A stretch of DNA of 64,000 nucleotides from Streptomyces lichenis (GCF_023218175.1 NZ_JALPTH010000034.1:1-64000); one strand, 5' to 3'. Positions 24,828 through 36,751 are shown, numbered from the stretch's first letter. Program-made: numbers and translations. The notes: generated from the letters alone by a model not told the origin.

Positions 24828-25547
24828 CCCCGCCACGGGTGCCGGTTCGCGCAGCGGCCACACCGGGTCGATGACGGCGTCCGGGCTGCCCTTGCGGCGC
24901 AGGAACCGCTGGAAGTCCGCCGCCCACTCGGCGTACCAGCGCACCTGCCGCTCGTGCAGCTCGACCGGGGTGAGCGCGGCCACCGCCGGGTGCCGCCCGG
25001 CTATGGCGCGGGCCACCAGGACGGCCGCCAGCGCGTCCGCGGCCGCCTGGTGGGCGGCGTCCAGCGCCACCCCGTACTCGGCGCAGACCGCCTCCAGGTT
25101 CCGCTTGCCGCGGCGGTAGCGGTCCACCGCCCGATCGATGGTGTACGGGTCGACCACCGGGCCGATCGGTGCGCCGCCCAGCCGCTCGGCCATCCCGGGC
25201 AGCCCGTGCCGGTGCAGTTCGGCGGCGAGCAGCGAGAGGTCGAACGCCGCGTTGTACGCCACCACGGGCACCCCGCGCAGCCAGTACCCGGCCAGCAGGG
25301 CGGCGAGCTCGTCCACCACCTCCCGGGCGGGTCGGCCCTCCGCGGCGGCCCGCTCGGTGCTGATGCCGTGGATCGCCGAGGCCTGGGCGGGGATCAGCAC
25401 TCCCGGGTCGGCCAGCCATTCCCGGCGGCCGACCACCTCCCCGGCCCGCACCTCGACGAGGGCGGCGGTGACGATCCGCGCCTCACTCGGCTCCGTACCG
25501 GTCGTCTCCAGGTCGAAGCCGACCAGCGTCTCACCGTGCCAGCTCAT
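24825..25547 (-). CDS. DEDDh 3'-5' exonuclease (DnaQ/RNase T-like)
   Basis: A 240-residue single-domain exonuclease. The first acidic motif is VGFDLETTGTEP (D-x-E), the second VVAYNAAFDLSLL, and the third AHQAAADALAAV, in which the His and Asp are spaced as in the DEDDh class. It resembles the proofreading epsilon subunit but carries no polymerase-binding or BRCT region. It likely trims single-stranded ends in DNA or RNA repair. AGGGGGG precedes ATG 25547. Confidence 0.88.
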   Translation of the reverse strand: MSWHGETLVGFDLETTGTEPSEARIVTAALVEVRAGEVVGRREWLADPGVLIPAQASAIHGISTERAAAEGRPAREVVDELAALLAGYWLRGVPVVAYNAAFDLSLLAAELHRHGLPGMAERLGGAPIGPVVDPYTIDRAVDRYRRGKRNLEAVCAEYGVALDAAHQAAADALAAVLVARAIAGRHPAVAALTPVELHERQVRWYAEWAADFQRFLRRKGSPDAVIDPVWPLREPAPVAG

Positions 25548-25787
25548 GGTCCCCCCTCGTGTGGTGGTGCGGCGCACGCCGGTCGGCGCGCTTCCCCGTG
25601 ACGCGCCCATGGCGCGCCCTCACCCGCGGCGGCGCACCGTGCGGTGCGCTCCCCAGGTGCTCTTCACCCTGCCACGCCCCACTGACAACGCCCCGGAGAG
25701 CGCTCCCGACGGGGCGTCAGGGGACGTCAGGGGCGTCTACCCTGGCGGGCCCGTCCGATTCGGGCCGAGGGGCGCCCGGCCACGGTG

Positions 25788-27056
25788 TCAGGAGACCGGG
25801 CGGGAGTCGGTCCACACCGACTCGAACTCCTCGCGGTAGGTGTCGAAGAGGCCGGGCTCGGGTTCGCTGTTGCCGCGCACCACGGTCCGCCGGCCGCCGC
25901 GCAGGACCAGGACCGGGGCCTCCATGCCGCGGGCGCGGCGCAGATAGGACTGGACGACGCCGACGCCGTCCGGGCCGTCCCCGTCCACCAGGTAGGCGGT
26001 GAAGCGCGGGGTCTCGTCGAAGACCTGGATCTGGAAGGCGCCCGGGTCGCGCAGCCGGGCGCGGACCCGCCGCATATGGAGGATGTTCATCTCCACCGAA
26101 CGGCTCAGCTCCCCCTTCTTCAGGCCCAGTTCGCGCTCGCGGCGCTTGACGGCGCTGCTCGCCGGGTTGAGGAAGAGCAGCCGGGTGCGGCAGCCGGACT
26201 CGGCCAGGTGCACCAGCCGCCGCCCGGAGAAGTTCTGCACCAGCAGATTGAGGCCTATCCCGATGGCGTCCAGCCGCCGCGCCCCGCCGAACAGGTCCTC
26301 GGCGGGCATCAGCCGCTGGAGGCGCACCCGGTCGGCGTGGACGGAGACCACGTCCGCGTAGCGGTCGCCGACGAGGTCCTCCACGGCGTCCACCGGCAGC
26401 CGGTGCGCGGAGGGCGCCCCGGCGCCGCCGCCGAGGATCTCCAGCAGCCGGGCGGAGGCCCGTTCGGCCTGGTCGAGCACCGGCCGGGAGAGCGCCCGGT
26501 TGCGGGAGACCACGTTGCGGGTGACCTCCAGCTCGTCGAGGGCGAGCTCCACCTCGCGGCGGTCGTCGATGTACGGCTCGAAGCAGGGCCAGTGCTGCAC
26601 CATCAGCTCGCGCAGCTGGGGCAGGGTGAGGAAGCTGAGGACGTTGTCGTCGGCCGGGTCCAGCAGGTACCCCTTGCGGCGGGAGACCTCGCGGACGGCG
26701 ACGGCGCGCTGCACCCACTCCTGGCCGGCGGGCCCGGCCGCGGCCACCACCCAGTCGTCGCCGTGCACCGGCGCGTAGATCGGGCGGAGCACCGCGGCCA
26801 CCACCGCCCGCAACCGCTGTTCGATCAGATTCAGCCAGATGTAGGCACGTCCGGCGCGCTGGGCCCGGGTGCGCACCTCGCTCCAGTCCTCGGTGCCCCA
26901 GTCCAGCTCGGCACCGATCTCCATCGGCCGGGCCAGCGGCACCGCGCCGGGCGGGACGTCCTCCGGGACGCCGACGGTCTCCGTGGGGTCCCCCTGCGGG
27001 GCCGGTTCACTCCGGCCCGACTCCCCCGGGGGCAGCTCCAGCCCTCCCGAGCTCAC
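25788..27056 (-). CDS. SAV2148-type HEPN-domain protein
   Basis: A 422-residue protein closely matching, from memory, the actinobacterial family named after S. avermitilis SAV2148. The conserved core runs from MEIGAELDWGTEDW through RAGRAYIWLNLIEQRLRAVVAAVLRPIY and VLSFLTLPQLRELMVQHWPCFEPYIDDRREVELALDELEVTRNVVSRNRALS, a helical region in which a HEPN fold is recognised. The R-x4-H-like RNA-cleaving signature of active HEPN RNases is suggested only by NVVSRNRALS (R-N-x). The start is GTG 27056 (VSSGGLELPPG); GTG 27062 is possible. Its function is not established. Confidence 0.8.
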   Translation of the reverse strand: MSSGGLELPPGESGRSEPAPQGDPTETVGVPEDVPPGAVPLARPMEIGAELDWGTEDWSEVRTRAQRAGRAYIWLNLIEQRLRAVVAAVLRPIYAPVHGDDWVVAAAGPAGQEWVQRAVAVREVSRRKGYLLDPADDNVLSFLTLPQLRELMVQHWPCFEPYIDDRREVELALDELEVTRNVVSRNRALSRPVLDQAERASARLLEILGGGAGAPSAHRLPVDAVEDLVGDRYADVVSVHADRVRLQRLMPAEDLFGGARRLDAIGIGLNLLVQNFSGRRLVHLAESGCRTRLLFLNPASSAVKRRERELGLKKGELSRSVEMNILHMRRVRARLRDPGAFQIQVFDETPRFTAYLVDGDGPDGVGVVQSYLRRARGMEAPVLVLRGGRRTVVRGNSEPEPGLFDTYREEFESVWTDSRPVS

Positions 27057-27604
27057 CCGCACACCGCCTTCTGCTCCCGCGCACCCGTCCGACAACGATC
27101 AAGGAAGGGTACTCCGGTCGGGGGAGGAGCCGCAGCCCGTTGCCCGGCACTCCTGGCCAACCGCCGTGCCTTCCGGGCCACTTCCCCGGCGGCGATCCGG
27201 CCCGAACGGGGGCATTCCGTATGGTGGGCACGGTGGGACCGGGGTGGTCGCGGCCCTCCGCCGGCTCCCCGGGCCCAGGGGCGGGGGCCGCCGTACGCCG
27301 ATGACGCGTGGGGGCGACATCCGGTGCGCGAGGTTGACCCGGCGGCGGGACGGCACCGCACCCCGGGCGCCCGGCGCCACCCGAACGGCGGGATGTCTTT
27401 CGGCCACCCGACCAGGGCTTCTCCCGGTCACCCGGTAGCACCGGCGGATGTCCTCGGTGGTTCGGCCGGTTTCGGGGAACATTCTGGCTCAAGGTTCGAA
27501 GACTCCAAGGCTCCACAGGCTCAACCAAGCCCCACAGGCTCCAAGAAGCTCCATGAAGCTCCAGTGACACCCATCAGCCGGATCAGAAGTGGAAGAGTCG
27601 ATCT
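27057..27604. other. 548-bp intergenic region before glgX
   Basis: No convincing gene on either strand. A possible promoter for the HEPN gene lies near 27090-27112. The last 100 bases before glgX are poorer in GC and hold a run of similar GGCTCC/AGCTCC words, including CCACAGGCTC twice (27513-27522 and 27532-27541). This could be a leader or regulator-binding stretch, or simple sequence drift. Confidence 0.4.
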
Positions 27605-29806
<2,202 letters not shown>

Positions 29807-29973
29807 GAGCACCGGAGGGACCATCCCGCGGCCCGGCGGCCACCACACCGCCGGGCCGCGGCCTGTGCACCCAGGGAGCCGATCCGGCCAGAGCACCTAC
29901 GCCGACCGGGTGATGCGGCGTGAATACGACCGTACGAGGGGCGGGACCCCCCGATCGGGGTACCCGCCACCGC

Positions 29974-32310
29974 ATGACGCCCATAGCCACCTACCGGCTC
30001 CAGATACAGCCGGAGTACCCGTTCTCCGCCGCCGCGGACGCGGTGCCCGCGCTCGCCTCGCTCGGGGTCTCGCATCTGCATCTGTCGCCGGTGCTGGAGG
30101 CGGTGCCCGGCTCCACCCACGGCTACGACGTCACCGACCACAGCCGGATACGGGAGGAGCTGGGCGGCGAGGAGGGACTGCGGGCGCTGGCCGCCACCGC
30201 CCGGGCGCACGGCCTCGGCCTGGTGCTGGACCTGGTCCCCAACCACATGGCCGCCTCCCCGGTCCACAACCACGCGCTGCGCTCGGTGCTGCGGGACGGG
30301 CCGGACTCCCCGTACGCCCGCTGGTTCGACATCGACTGGGCGGCGGGCGGCGGGCGGCTGCTGCTGCCGGTGCTGGGCGCCCCGGTGGGCGAGGAGCTGG
30401 CCGGGATGCGGGTGGCGGACGGGGTGCTGCACGCGGGCGGGCAGCACTTCCCGCTCCGCCCCGGCACCGAGGAGCTGCCGCTGCCCGAGCTGCTGGACGC
30501 CCAGCACTACCGGCTCGCCTGGTGGCGGCTGGCCCGCACCGAGCTGAACTACCGGCGCTTCTTCACCATCTCCGACCTGATCGGGGTGCGGGTGGAGGAC
30601 CCCGAGGTGTTCGCCGCCACCCACGCCAAGATCCTGGAGCTGGTACGGGACGGGGTGGTGCAGGGCCTGCGGATCGACCACCCGGACGGGCTCGCCGAGC
30701 CGGAGGCGTATCTGCGCGAGCTGAAGCGGGCGGCGGGCGAGGACTGCTGGATCGTGGTGGAGAAGATCCTCACCGGCCAGGAGCCGCTGCCGTCCTCCTG
30801 GCCGGTGGCGGGGACCACCGGGTACGACGCGCTGCGCCGGATCGACGGGGTCTTCACCGACCCGGCCGGCGCCGAGGAGCTGACCGGGTACTACCGCCGC
30901 TTCGCCGCCCCGGCCGCCGACGAGGGCGGCGACTGGGAGGCCACCGCCCGCCGGGCCGCGTACGAGGTGGTGGAGCGGGAGCTGGCGGCCGAGGTGGCGT
31001 TCCTGACCCGCACCGCGGCCCTGGTCTGCGCGGGCGACCCGGCCAGGCGCGACCACGCCCCCTGGGCGCTGGAGCGGGCGATCCGCGAACTGCTGGTCCG
31101 GGTCCCGGTCTACCGCCCCTACGGCCCCGGCGCCGAGGACGTCCTCACCGAGCGGGCCGCCGAGGAGGCCAAGACCGCCTTCACGGTGCCCGAGGAGGCC
31201 GCGGCGGTGGAGACCGTACGGGAGCTGGCGCTCGGCCGGCTCGGCGAGGGGCCCGCCCAGGCGGCCTTCCTCACTCGCTTCGCCCAGACCTCCTCCGCCC
31301 TGCGCGCCAAGTCGGTGGAGGACAAGGCGTTCTACCGCTACACCCCGCTGATCTCGGCCAACGAGGTGGGCGGCGAGCCGGGCGAACCGGCCGTCTCCCC
31401 CGAGGCGTTCCACGCCTACTGCGCCCGGCTGGACCGCGACTGGCCGGCCACCGGTACCGTGCTGTCCACCCATGACACCAAGCGGAGCGCCGACGTCCGG
31501 GCCCGGATCGCGGTGCTCTCGGAGTGCCCGCAGCGGTGGGCGAAGCTGCTGGACGACGTGGGCCAGGCCCCCTCCCCCGACCCGCAGACGGCCTGGTCGG
31601 CCTGGCAGACCGCGCTCGGGCTCGGCTCCCCGTACACCGACCGGCTGGCCCCGGCGGTGCTGAAGGCGGTACGGGAGGCCGCGCTGCGCACCACCTGGAC
31701 CGAGGCCGACCCGGCCTACGAGCAGGCGGTGCTGGACTTCGTGGAGGTCGGCCCCGGCGGGCCGCCGCTCTACACGGTCTCCCTGCTGGCCCGCGAACTC
31801 GACCCATACGTCCGGGCCAACACCCTGGGCGCGACGCTGCTCCAGCTGACTATGCCAGGCGTTCCGGACCTGTACCAGGGCACCGAGCGGGAGTACCTGG
31901 CGCTGGTGGACCCGGACAACCGGCGGCCGTACGCGCCCGGGCCGGACGACGAGAAGACGGCGCTGACCCGGGCGGCGCTGCGGCTGCGGCGGGAGCTGCC
32001 GGAGGTGTTCGGCCGCCCCGGCACGTACACCCCGCTGGCGGCGAGCGGCCCCGCGGCCGGCCACTGCCTGGCGTACGCCCGTGGCACCGGCGGGCGGGCC
32101 GAGACGGTCACGGCGGTGACCCGGCTGTCGCTGCGGCTGGCCGAGGGCGGCGGCTGGGCGGGCACCACGCTGGTGCTGCCGGAGGGCCGCTGGTACGACG
32201 CGGTGGACGGGGGAAGGGAGTTCACCGGGGGCGCGGCCGCCCCGGTGGACCTGGCGGAGCTGTTCGCCACCCGCCCGGTGGCCCTGCTGCGCCGCCACCC
32301 GGACGCGTGA
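29974..32310 (+). CDS. treY: Malto-oligosyltrehalose synthase
   Basis: A 778-residue GH13 enzyme turning the reducing-end alpha-1,4 bond of malto-oligosaccharides into the alpha,alpha-1,1 bond of a trehalosyl unit. The family opening TYRLQIQPEYPFSAAADAVP, HLHLSPVLEAVPGSTHGYDV, VLDLVPNHMA, the nucleophile region GLRIDHPDGLAEPEAYL, acid WIVVEKILTG and late STHDTKRSADVRAR are all visible. ATG 29974 begins the conserved MTPIATYRLQ; there is no clear ribosome binding site, and an upstream GTG at 29920 would add 18 unconserved residues. It acts before TreZ. Confidence 0.95.
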   Translation: MTPIATYRLQIQPEYPFSAAADAVPALASLGVSHLHLSPVLEAVPGSTHGYDVTDHSRIREELGGEEGLRALAATARAHGLGLVLDLVPNHMAASPVHNHALRSVLRDGPDSPYARWFDIDWAAGGGRLLLPVLGAPVGEELAGMRVADGVLHAGGQHFPLRPGTEELPLPELLDAQHYRLAWWRLARTELNYRRFFTISDLIGVRVEDPEVFAATHAKILELVRDGVVQGLRIDHPDGLAEPEAYLRELKRAAGEDCWIVVEKILTGQEPLPSSWPVAGTTGYDALRRIDGVFTDPAGAEELTGYYRRFAAPAADEGGDWEATARRAAYEVVERELAAEVAFLTRTAALVCAGDPARRDHAPWALERAIRELLVRVPVYRPYGPGAEDVLTERAAEEAKTAFTVPEEAAAVETVRELALGRLGEGPAQAAFLTRFAQTSSALRAKSVEDKAFYRYTPLISANEVGGEPGEPAVSPEAFHAYCARLDRDWPATGTVLSTHDTKRSADVRARIAVLSECPQRWAKLLDDVGQAPSPDPQTAWSAWQTALGLGSPYTDRLAPAVLKAVREAALRTTWTEADPAYEQAVLDFVEVGPGGPPLYTVSLLARELDPYVRANTLGATLLQLTMPGVPDLYQGTEREYLALVDPDNRRPYAPGPDDEKTALTRAALRLRRELPEVFGRPGTYTPLAASGPAAGHCLAYARGTGGRAETVTAVTRLSLRLAEGGGWAGTTLVLPEGRWYDAVDGGREFTGGAAAPVDLAELFATRPVALLRRHPDA

Positions 32311-32325
32311 GGGGCCGGCGGCGGG

Positions 32326-32874
32326 TCAGCGGCCGGCGGCCAGGGTGAACGGCATCTCGCCGAAGGAGACCATGTCACCGGCCCGGACCACGGTCGGGCC
32401 GGTGACCCGCTGGCCGTTGACGGTGGTGCCGTTGGTGGAGCCGAGGTCGCGCAGCACCCACAGTCCGTCCTGGAGGGTCAGTTCGGCGTGGTGCCGGGAG
32501 ACCGAACCATGGCTGAGCCGCAGCCCGTTGGACGGGTCCCGGCCTATCCGCAGCGGGTACGGACCCGGCGGCAGCCGCAGCGCGGGCAGCCTCTGCGCCC
32601 GCCAGGCCCGGCGCAGCCGGACGGTGAACGACGACACCCGCTCCACACCGCCGAACAGCAGCCTGCTGAACCGGCCTTCGGAGCGCAGGTCGGCGGTGAG
32701 GGCGGCCAGCTCCTCGGGGTGGCGGGCGGCGAGCGCGAGCTCCATCCGGCGCAGGAAGGTGTCATGGGACAGCCTGCCCTGCGCGGCGCCCTCCCGGAGC
32801 ACCCCCAGCGCACGGTCCCGCTCGGCGTCGGACAGCCGGGCGGGGAAGGTGTGGGACTCGGAAGGGGAGGTCAC
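32326..32874 (-). CDS. DUF1707 and FHA-domain protein
   Basis: A 182-residue protein. Residues about 12-65 (ARLSDAERDRALGVLREGAAQGRLSHDTFLRRMELALAARHPEEL) match DUF1707, an N-terminal module of unknown function in actinobacteria. Residues about 95-180 are an FHA domain with the phosphothreonine-binding pattern LRIGRDPSNGLRLSHGSVSRHHAEL and LRDLGSTNGTTVNGQRV. It should bind a protein phosphorylated by a Ser/Thr kinase. It lies on the opposite strand between treY and treZ. The start is one of two adjacent GTG codons (32877 or 32874), without a clear ribosome binding site. Confidence 0.85.
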   Translation of the reverse strand: MTSPSESHTFPARLSDAERDRALGVLREGAAQGRLSHDTFLRRMELALAARHPEELAALTADLRSEGRFSRLLFGGVERVSSFTVRLRRAWRAQRLPALRLPPGPYPLRIGRDPSNGLRLSHGSVSRHHAELTLQDGLWVLRDLGSTNGTTVNGQRVTGPTVVRAGDMVSFGEMPFTLAAGR

Positions 32875-33065
32875 CACCCGATTGTCGGCGCGGCGGCGCT
32901 CGGGTGTCCAGCCGCGTACGGAGCTGTGACGTGCGCGGGACGGCCCGCGCGGGCCCAAAGGTGCCGCGTCCGCATCCCGTTCGGCCAAGTGCCGTGCTTC
33001 CCGTACCCGATCTTGCCAGGATGACAGGACCACAGGACACGACCACCGACGACGAGGGGATCGCC

Positions 33066-34817
33066 ATGCTGTTCCAGGTGTGGGCGCCGCAGGCGGAGGA
33101 ACGGGTCGAGCTGCACCTGGAGGGCGCGCCGCGCCCCATGGAGCGGGACCCGGAGCGGGACGGCTGGTGGACGGCCGAGGCGGAGGCGGGCCACGGAGAC
33201 CGCTACGGGTACGCGCTGGACGGCGGCCCGGTGCTGCCGGACCCGCGCTCGGCGCGGCAGCCGGACGGGCCGGACGGGCTGAGCGCGGTGGTCGAGCACT
33301 CCGCGTACGACTGGCGCCATCCGGCCGGCGGCCCGGCGGGCGGGCTGCGCGGCGCGGTCGTCTACGAGCTGCATGTGGGCACGTACACCGCCGAGGGCAC
33401 CCTGGACGCGGCGGCGGGCCGGCTGGACCACCTGGCTGCGCTGGGCGTCACCCATGTGGAGCTGATGCCGCTCTGCCCGTTCCCCGGCCGGCACGGCTGG
33501 GGGTACGAGGGGGTGTCGCTCTGGGCGGTCCATGAGCCGTACGGCGGTCCCGAGGCGCTGAAGCGCTTTGTCGACACGGCCCATGGCCTCGGCCTCGGGG
33601 TGGTCCTGGACGTGGTCCACAACCACCTCGGCCCCTCCGGCAACTACCTCCCCGTCTTTGGCCCGTACTTCACCGAGACCCACCACACCCCCTGGGGCTC
33701 GGCGGTCAACCTGGACGCGCCCGGCTCGGACGAGGTGCGGGCCTATCTGCTGGGCAGCGCGCTGGCGTGGCTGCGGGAGTACCGGATCGACGGGCTGCGG
33801 CTGGACGCGGTGCACGCGCTGGCCGACGACCGGGCGCTGACCTTTTTGGAGGAGCTGGCCGCGGCGGTGGACGCGCTCGGCGCCGAGCAGGGCCGGGAGC
33901 CGTTCCTGATCGCCGAGTCCGACCTGTGCGACCCGCGCACCACCGCGCCGCGCGCCGAGGGCGGACTGGGGCTGCACGCCCAGTGGAACGACGACTTCCA
34001 CCACGCCCTGCACACCGCGCTCACCGGTGAGTCGCAGGGCTACTACGGGGACTTCGCCCGGGCCCCGCTGGCCGGGCTGGCCAAGACGCTCGGCCATGTC
34101 TTCTTCCACGACGGGACGTACTCCACCTTCCGGGGCCGGGTCCACGGCCGCCCGGTGGACCGGGTCCGCACCTCGGCGCACCGCTTCCTCGGCTACGCCC
34201 AGACCCATGACCAGGTCGGCAACCGGGCCACCGGCGACCGGCTCTCGGCCACCTGCTCCCCCGGGCTGCTGGCCTGCGCCGCCGCGCTGGTGCTGACCTC
34301 CCCCTTCACCCCCATGCTCTTCATGGGCGAGGAGTGGGGGGCGTCCACCCCCTGGCAGTTCTTCACCGACCACACCGACCCGGAGCTGGCCGAGGCGGTG
34401 CGCACCGGGCGGCGGCGGGAGTTCGCCGAGCACGGCTGGGCGGCCGAGGACGTGCCCGACCCCCAGGACCCGGCCACCCGGGACCGCTCCTGCCTGGACT
34501 GGGCCGAGCGGGAGCGCGACCCGCACGCCCGGCTGCTGGCCTGGTACCGGGAGCTGATCGCCCTGCGCGCCGACCAGCCCGACCTGACCGACCCGGACCT
34601 GGCGTCGGTGCGGACCGCCTACGACGAGGACGCCCGCTGGCTGGCCCTGCGCCGGGGCGACATCCGGGTCGCGGTCAACCTGGCGAAGGAGCCGGTACGC
34701 ATCCCGCTGGGCGAGGGCGGCCGGGTGCTGGCCGCCTGGGAGCCGGTGGAGCCCCCGGACGCCGACGGCCTGCTGACCCTGCCGGCGCAGTCCTGCGTGG
34801 TGCTCACGGACGAGTGA
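33066..34817 (+). CDS. treZ: Malto-oligosyltrehalose trehalohydrolase
   Basis: A 583-residue GH13 enzyme releasing free trehalose from malto-oligosyltrehalose made by TreY. It has a short N-terminal E-set domain (MLFQVWAPQAEERVELHLEG), then GAVVYELHVGTYTAEGTL, VLDVVHNHLGPSGNYL, the nucleophile DGLRLDAVHALAD, acid FLIAESDL, and AQTHDQVGNRATGDRL. ATG 33066 has GAGGGG six bases upstream; the frame is open further up but is not conserved. Confidence 0.95.
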   Translation: MLFQVWAPQAEERVELHLEGAPRPMERDPERDGWWTAEAEAGHGDRYGYALDGGPVLPDPRSARQPDGPDGLSAVVEHSAYDWRHPAGGPAGGLRGAVVYELHVGTYTAEGTLDAAAGRLDHLAALGVTHVELMPLCPFPGRHGWGYEGVSLWAVHEPYGGPEALKRFVDTAHGLGLGVVLDVVHNHLGPSGNYLPVFGPYFTETHHTPWGSAVNLDAPGSDEVRAYLLGSALAWLREYRIDGLRLDAVHALADDRALTFLEELAAAVDALGAEQGREPFLIAESDLCDPRTTAPRAEGGLGLHAQWNDDFHHALHTALTGESQGYYGDFARAPLAGLAKTLGHVFFHDGTYSTFRGRVHGRPVDRVRTSAHRFLGYAQTHDQVGNRATGDRLSATCSPGLLACAAALVLTSPFTPMLFMGEEWGASTPWQFFTDHTDPELAEAVRTGRRREFAEHGWAAEDVPDPQDPATRDRSCLDWAERERDPHARLLAWYRELIALRADQPDLTDPDLASVRTAYDEDARWLALRRGDIRVAVNLAKEPVRIPLGEGGRVLAAWEPVEPPDADGLLTLPAQSCVVLTDE

Positions 34818-34822
34818 GGCGT

Positions 34823-34892
34823 CGACGGACGGGTACGGGGTCGGTCCGCCGGCGGGCTGGTGCAGGGCCGGTATCAGGAGGCCCGTCCGTCG
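34823..34892. terminator. Long-loop inverted repeat between treZ and the kinase gene
   Basis: An 11-bp perfect stem (CGACGGACGGG 34823-34833 with CCCGTCCGTCG 34882-34892) encloses a GC-rich 48-base loop with shorter internal complementarities. It lies between two convergent genes and probably ends both transcripts. Confidence 0.45.
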
Positions 34893-34930
34893 GCGGACCT
34901 GCTCGGCTGACCTGCCCGGCGCCCGACCGG

Positions 34931-35578
34931 TCAACGGACCGGTACGACGAGGTCGGCGCGGTCGCGGCCGGTGGCGACTAGGCGGGCGTTGGCCTCGTCG
35001 GACTCGCGGACCCAGCGCTCGGCGTACCCCGGCTCCTTGCCGTAACGGATGTGCCGGGCCACCAGCCGCTCCACCCGGGTCCGCTCGTCCGCCGCCTCCA
35101 GGTACCAGACCTCGTCCAGCAGCGGTCGCACCCCGGCCCAGGGCCCCCGGTCCTCCAGCAGGTAGTTGCCCTCGGTGATCACCAGCGGTACGCCGGGAGG
35201 CACCGCGATCGATCCGGCGACCGGCTCCTCCAGGGCGCGGTCGAAGGCCGGAGCGTAGACGGTGGCACCGGATTCAGGGGTACGCAGCCGGGCGAGCAGC
35301 GCGGCATACCCGGCGGCGTCGAAGGTGTCCGGCGCCCCCTTCCGCCCGGCCCTGCCCAGCCGCTCCAGCTCGGCCTGGGCCAGATGGAAGCCGTCCATCG
35401 GGACCAGCACGGCGAGCCCGCCCAGCCGCTCCACCAACTGTGCCGCCAGGGTCGACTTGCCGACACCGGGCGGCCCGGTGAGGCCCAGCAGCCCGCGCCG
35501 CCCGGGTGCGGCGAGCCCGCGGGCCCGTGCGGTGAGCGCCGCCATCCGGTTCTCGTCGATCAGCTCGAAGGCGTCCAT
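34931..35578 (-). CDS. P-loop nucleoside/nucleotide kinase-family protein
   Basis: A 215-residue kinase of the uridine kinase/phosphoribulokinase type. It has Walker A LTGPPGVGKSTLAAQL (about 33-48), the substrate segment VLVPMDGFHLAQAELERLG, VPLVITEGNYLLED with the Walker B-like stretch, and the C-terminal lid YLEAADERTRVERLVARHIRYGKEPGYAERWV. Relatives act on pantothenate, uridine or fructose derivatives; here the substrate is unknown. The ATG at 35578 gives the usual length for the group. Confidence 0.85.
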   Translation of the reverse strand: MDAFELIDENRMAALTARARGLAAPGRRGLLGLTGPPGVGKSTLAAQLVERLGGLAVLVPMDGFHLAQAELERLGRAGRKGAPDTFDAAGYAALLARLRTPESGATVYAPAFDRALEEPVAGSIAVPPGVPLVITEGNYLLEDRGPWAGVRPLLDEVWYLEAADERTRVERLVARHIRYGKEPGYAERWVRESDEANARLVATGRDRADLVVPVR

Positions 35579-35642
35579 GGGCGGCAGTGTGGCAGTCGAG
35601 CCCGAGCGGCGGGGCCCCAGGTCATACGTCTAACCTTCCCCC

Positions 35643-36041
35643 ATGTCCTTCATCGCCCTGGTCACCCTCGTCGTCCGCGACTACGACGAGGCCATCGACT
35701 TCTACACCCGTGCCCTCGGCTTCGAGCTGGTCGAGGACACCGACCGGGGCGGCGGCACCCGCTGGGTGGTGGTCCGGCCCGGGGGCGCGGAGGCGGCGGG
35801 TACGGGGCTGCTGCTGGCGCGGGCCAAGAACGCCGAGGAGGCGGCGAGCGTGGGCGCCCAGACCGGCGGCCGGGTCGGCTTCTTCCTGCACACCGGGGAC
35901 TTCGCCGCCGACCACGCCCGGATGACCGCTGCGGGGGTGCGCTTCCTGGAGGAGCCGCGCCATGAGCCGTACGGCACGGTGGCGGTCTTCCAGGACCTGT
36001 ACGGCAACCGCTGGGACCTGCTCCAGCCGGCCGGGGACTGA
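35643..36041 (+). CDS. VOC-superfamily protein
   Basis: A 132-residue glyoxalase-fold protein: module one is ALVTLVVRDYDEAIDFYTRALGFELVED, module two FFLHTGDFAADHARMTAAGVRFLEEPRHEPYGTVAVFQDLYGNRWDLL, ending in the usual metal-ligand-bearing strand. The reaction is unknown. TAACCT (35631-35636) lies six bases before the ATG and no ribosome binding site is present, so a leaderless transcript is likely. It is divergent from the kinase-like gene. Confidence 0.85.
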   Translation: MSFIALVTLVVRDYDEAIDFYTRALGFELVEDTDRGGGTRWVVVRPGGAEAAGTGLLLARAKNAEEAASVGAQTGGRVGFFLHTGDFAADHARMTAAGVRFLEEPRHEPYGTVAVFQDLYGNRWDLLQPAGD

Positions 36042-36052
36042 GCCGACCGCCC

Positions 36053-36751
36053 CTACCAGGGCACGACCTGCCCCTGGTGGTCCACGAAGTGGAGGCCGGG
36101 CTTGCCCCGGTGGTCCTCGATGGTCTCGGCCACCCCGGGGATGCTCTCCTCCACGCTGAGCTCGGCGTAGGGGCCGCCCAGCTCGGTGCGCACCCAGCCG
36201 GGGTCGACCAGCAGCAGGGTGCGGGGGTCATCGGCGTGGCGGGCGGCGTGGCTGCGCATCAGCTGGTTCAGCGCGGACTTGCTCGCCCGGTACAGGTCCT
36301 GGCCACCGCGAGTGTTGAGGGTGAGGCTGCCCTGGCTGGAGGACATCACGCCGATCGTGCCGTTCGGCGCGACCAGCGGGTGCAGCCACTCCACCACCCG
36401 CATCGGGCTGAGCGCGTTGGTGACCATGACCTCGGTGAACATCTCGGTGGGGACCTCGCCGATGGGCAGGTCGCCCCGGGTGACGGCGGCGCTGACGAAG
36501 AGCAGGTCCAGGGTGCGTCCGGCCAGCCGGTCCCGGAGGGCGGTGATCTGCTCGGGGTCGGTCATCTCCAGCGACTCGACGGTCAGCCGTCCCCCGGAGG
36601 TGTCGGCGAGGTCGTGCAGCCCGGTGCGGGCGCTGCCGCGGACGGTGCCGATGACGTCGAAGTCCCGGCGCAGGTACTCGGCGGCGAGCGCGAGCCCCAG
36701 GGTCCGGGAGGCCCCGACGATCAGGGCGGTCCTGCGGGGGGCGGCGGTCAT
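36053..36751 (-). CDS. Short-chain dehydrogenase/reductase
   Basis: A 232-residue Rossmann-fold oxidoreductase. The cofactor loop is TALIVGASRTLGLALAAEYL (G-x3-G-x-G type variant), with LFVSAAVTRG and catalytic residues in MSSSQGSLTL and DLYRASKSALNQL (Y-x3-K). The sequence RDFDVIGTVRG suggests NADPH preference, but this is not certain. GAGAGGAG precedes ATG 36751. A LysR regulator is transcribed divergently, so this gene is its likely target. Confidence 0.88.
   Translation of the reverse strand: MTAAPRRTALIVGASRTLGLALAAEYLRRDFDVIGTVRGSARTGLHDLADTSGGRLTVESLEMTDPEQITALRDRLAGRTLDLLFVSAAVTRGDLPIGEVPTEMFTEVMVTNALSPMRVVEWLHPLVAPNGTIGVMSSSQGSLTLNTRGGQDLYRASKSALNQLMRSHAARHADDPRTLLLVDPGWVRTELGGPYAELSVEESIPGVAETIEDHRGKPGLHFVDHQGQVVPW

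Noticed and set aside
27485..27560. GGTTCGAA and repeated CTCC words considered as a tRNA T-arm
   Set aside because: No acceptor stem, anticodon arm or CCA-proximal pairing can be formed around it.
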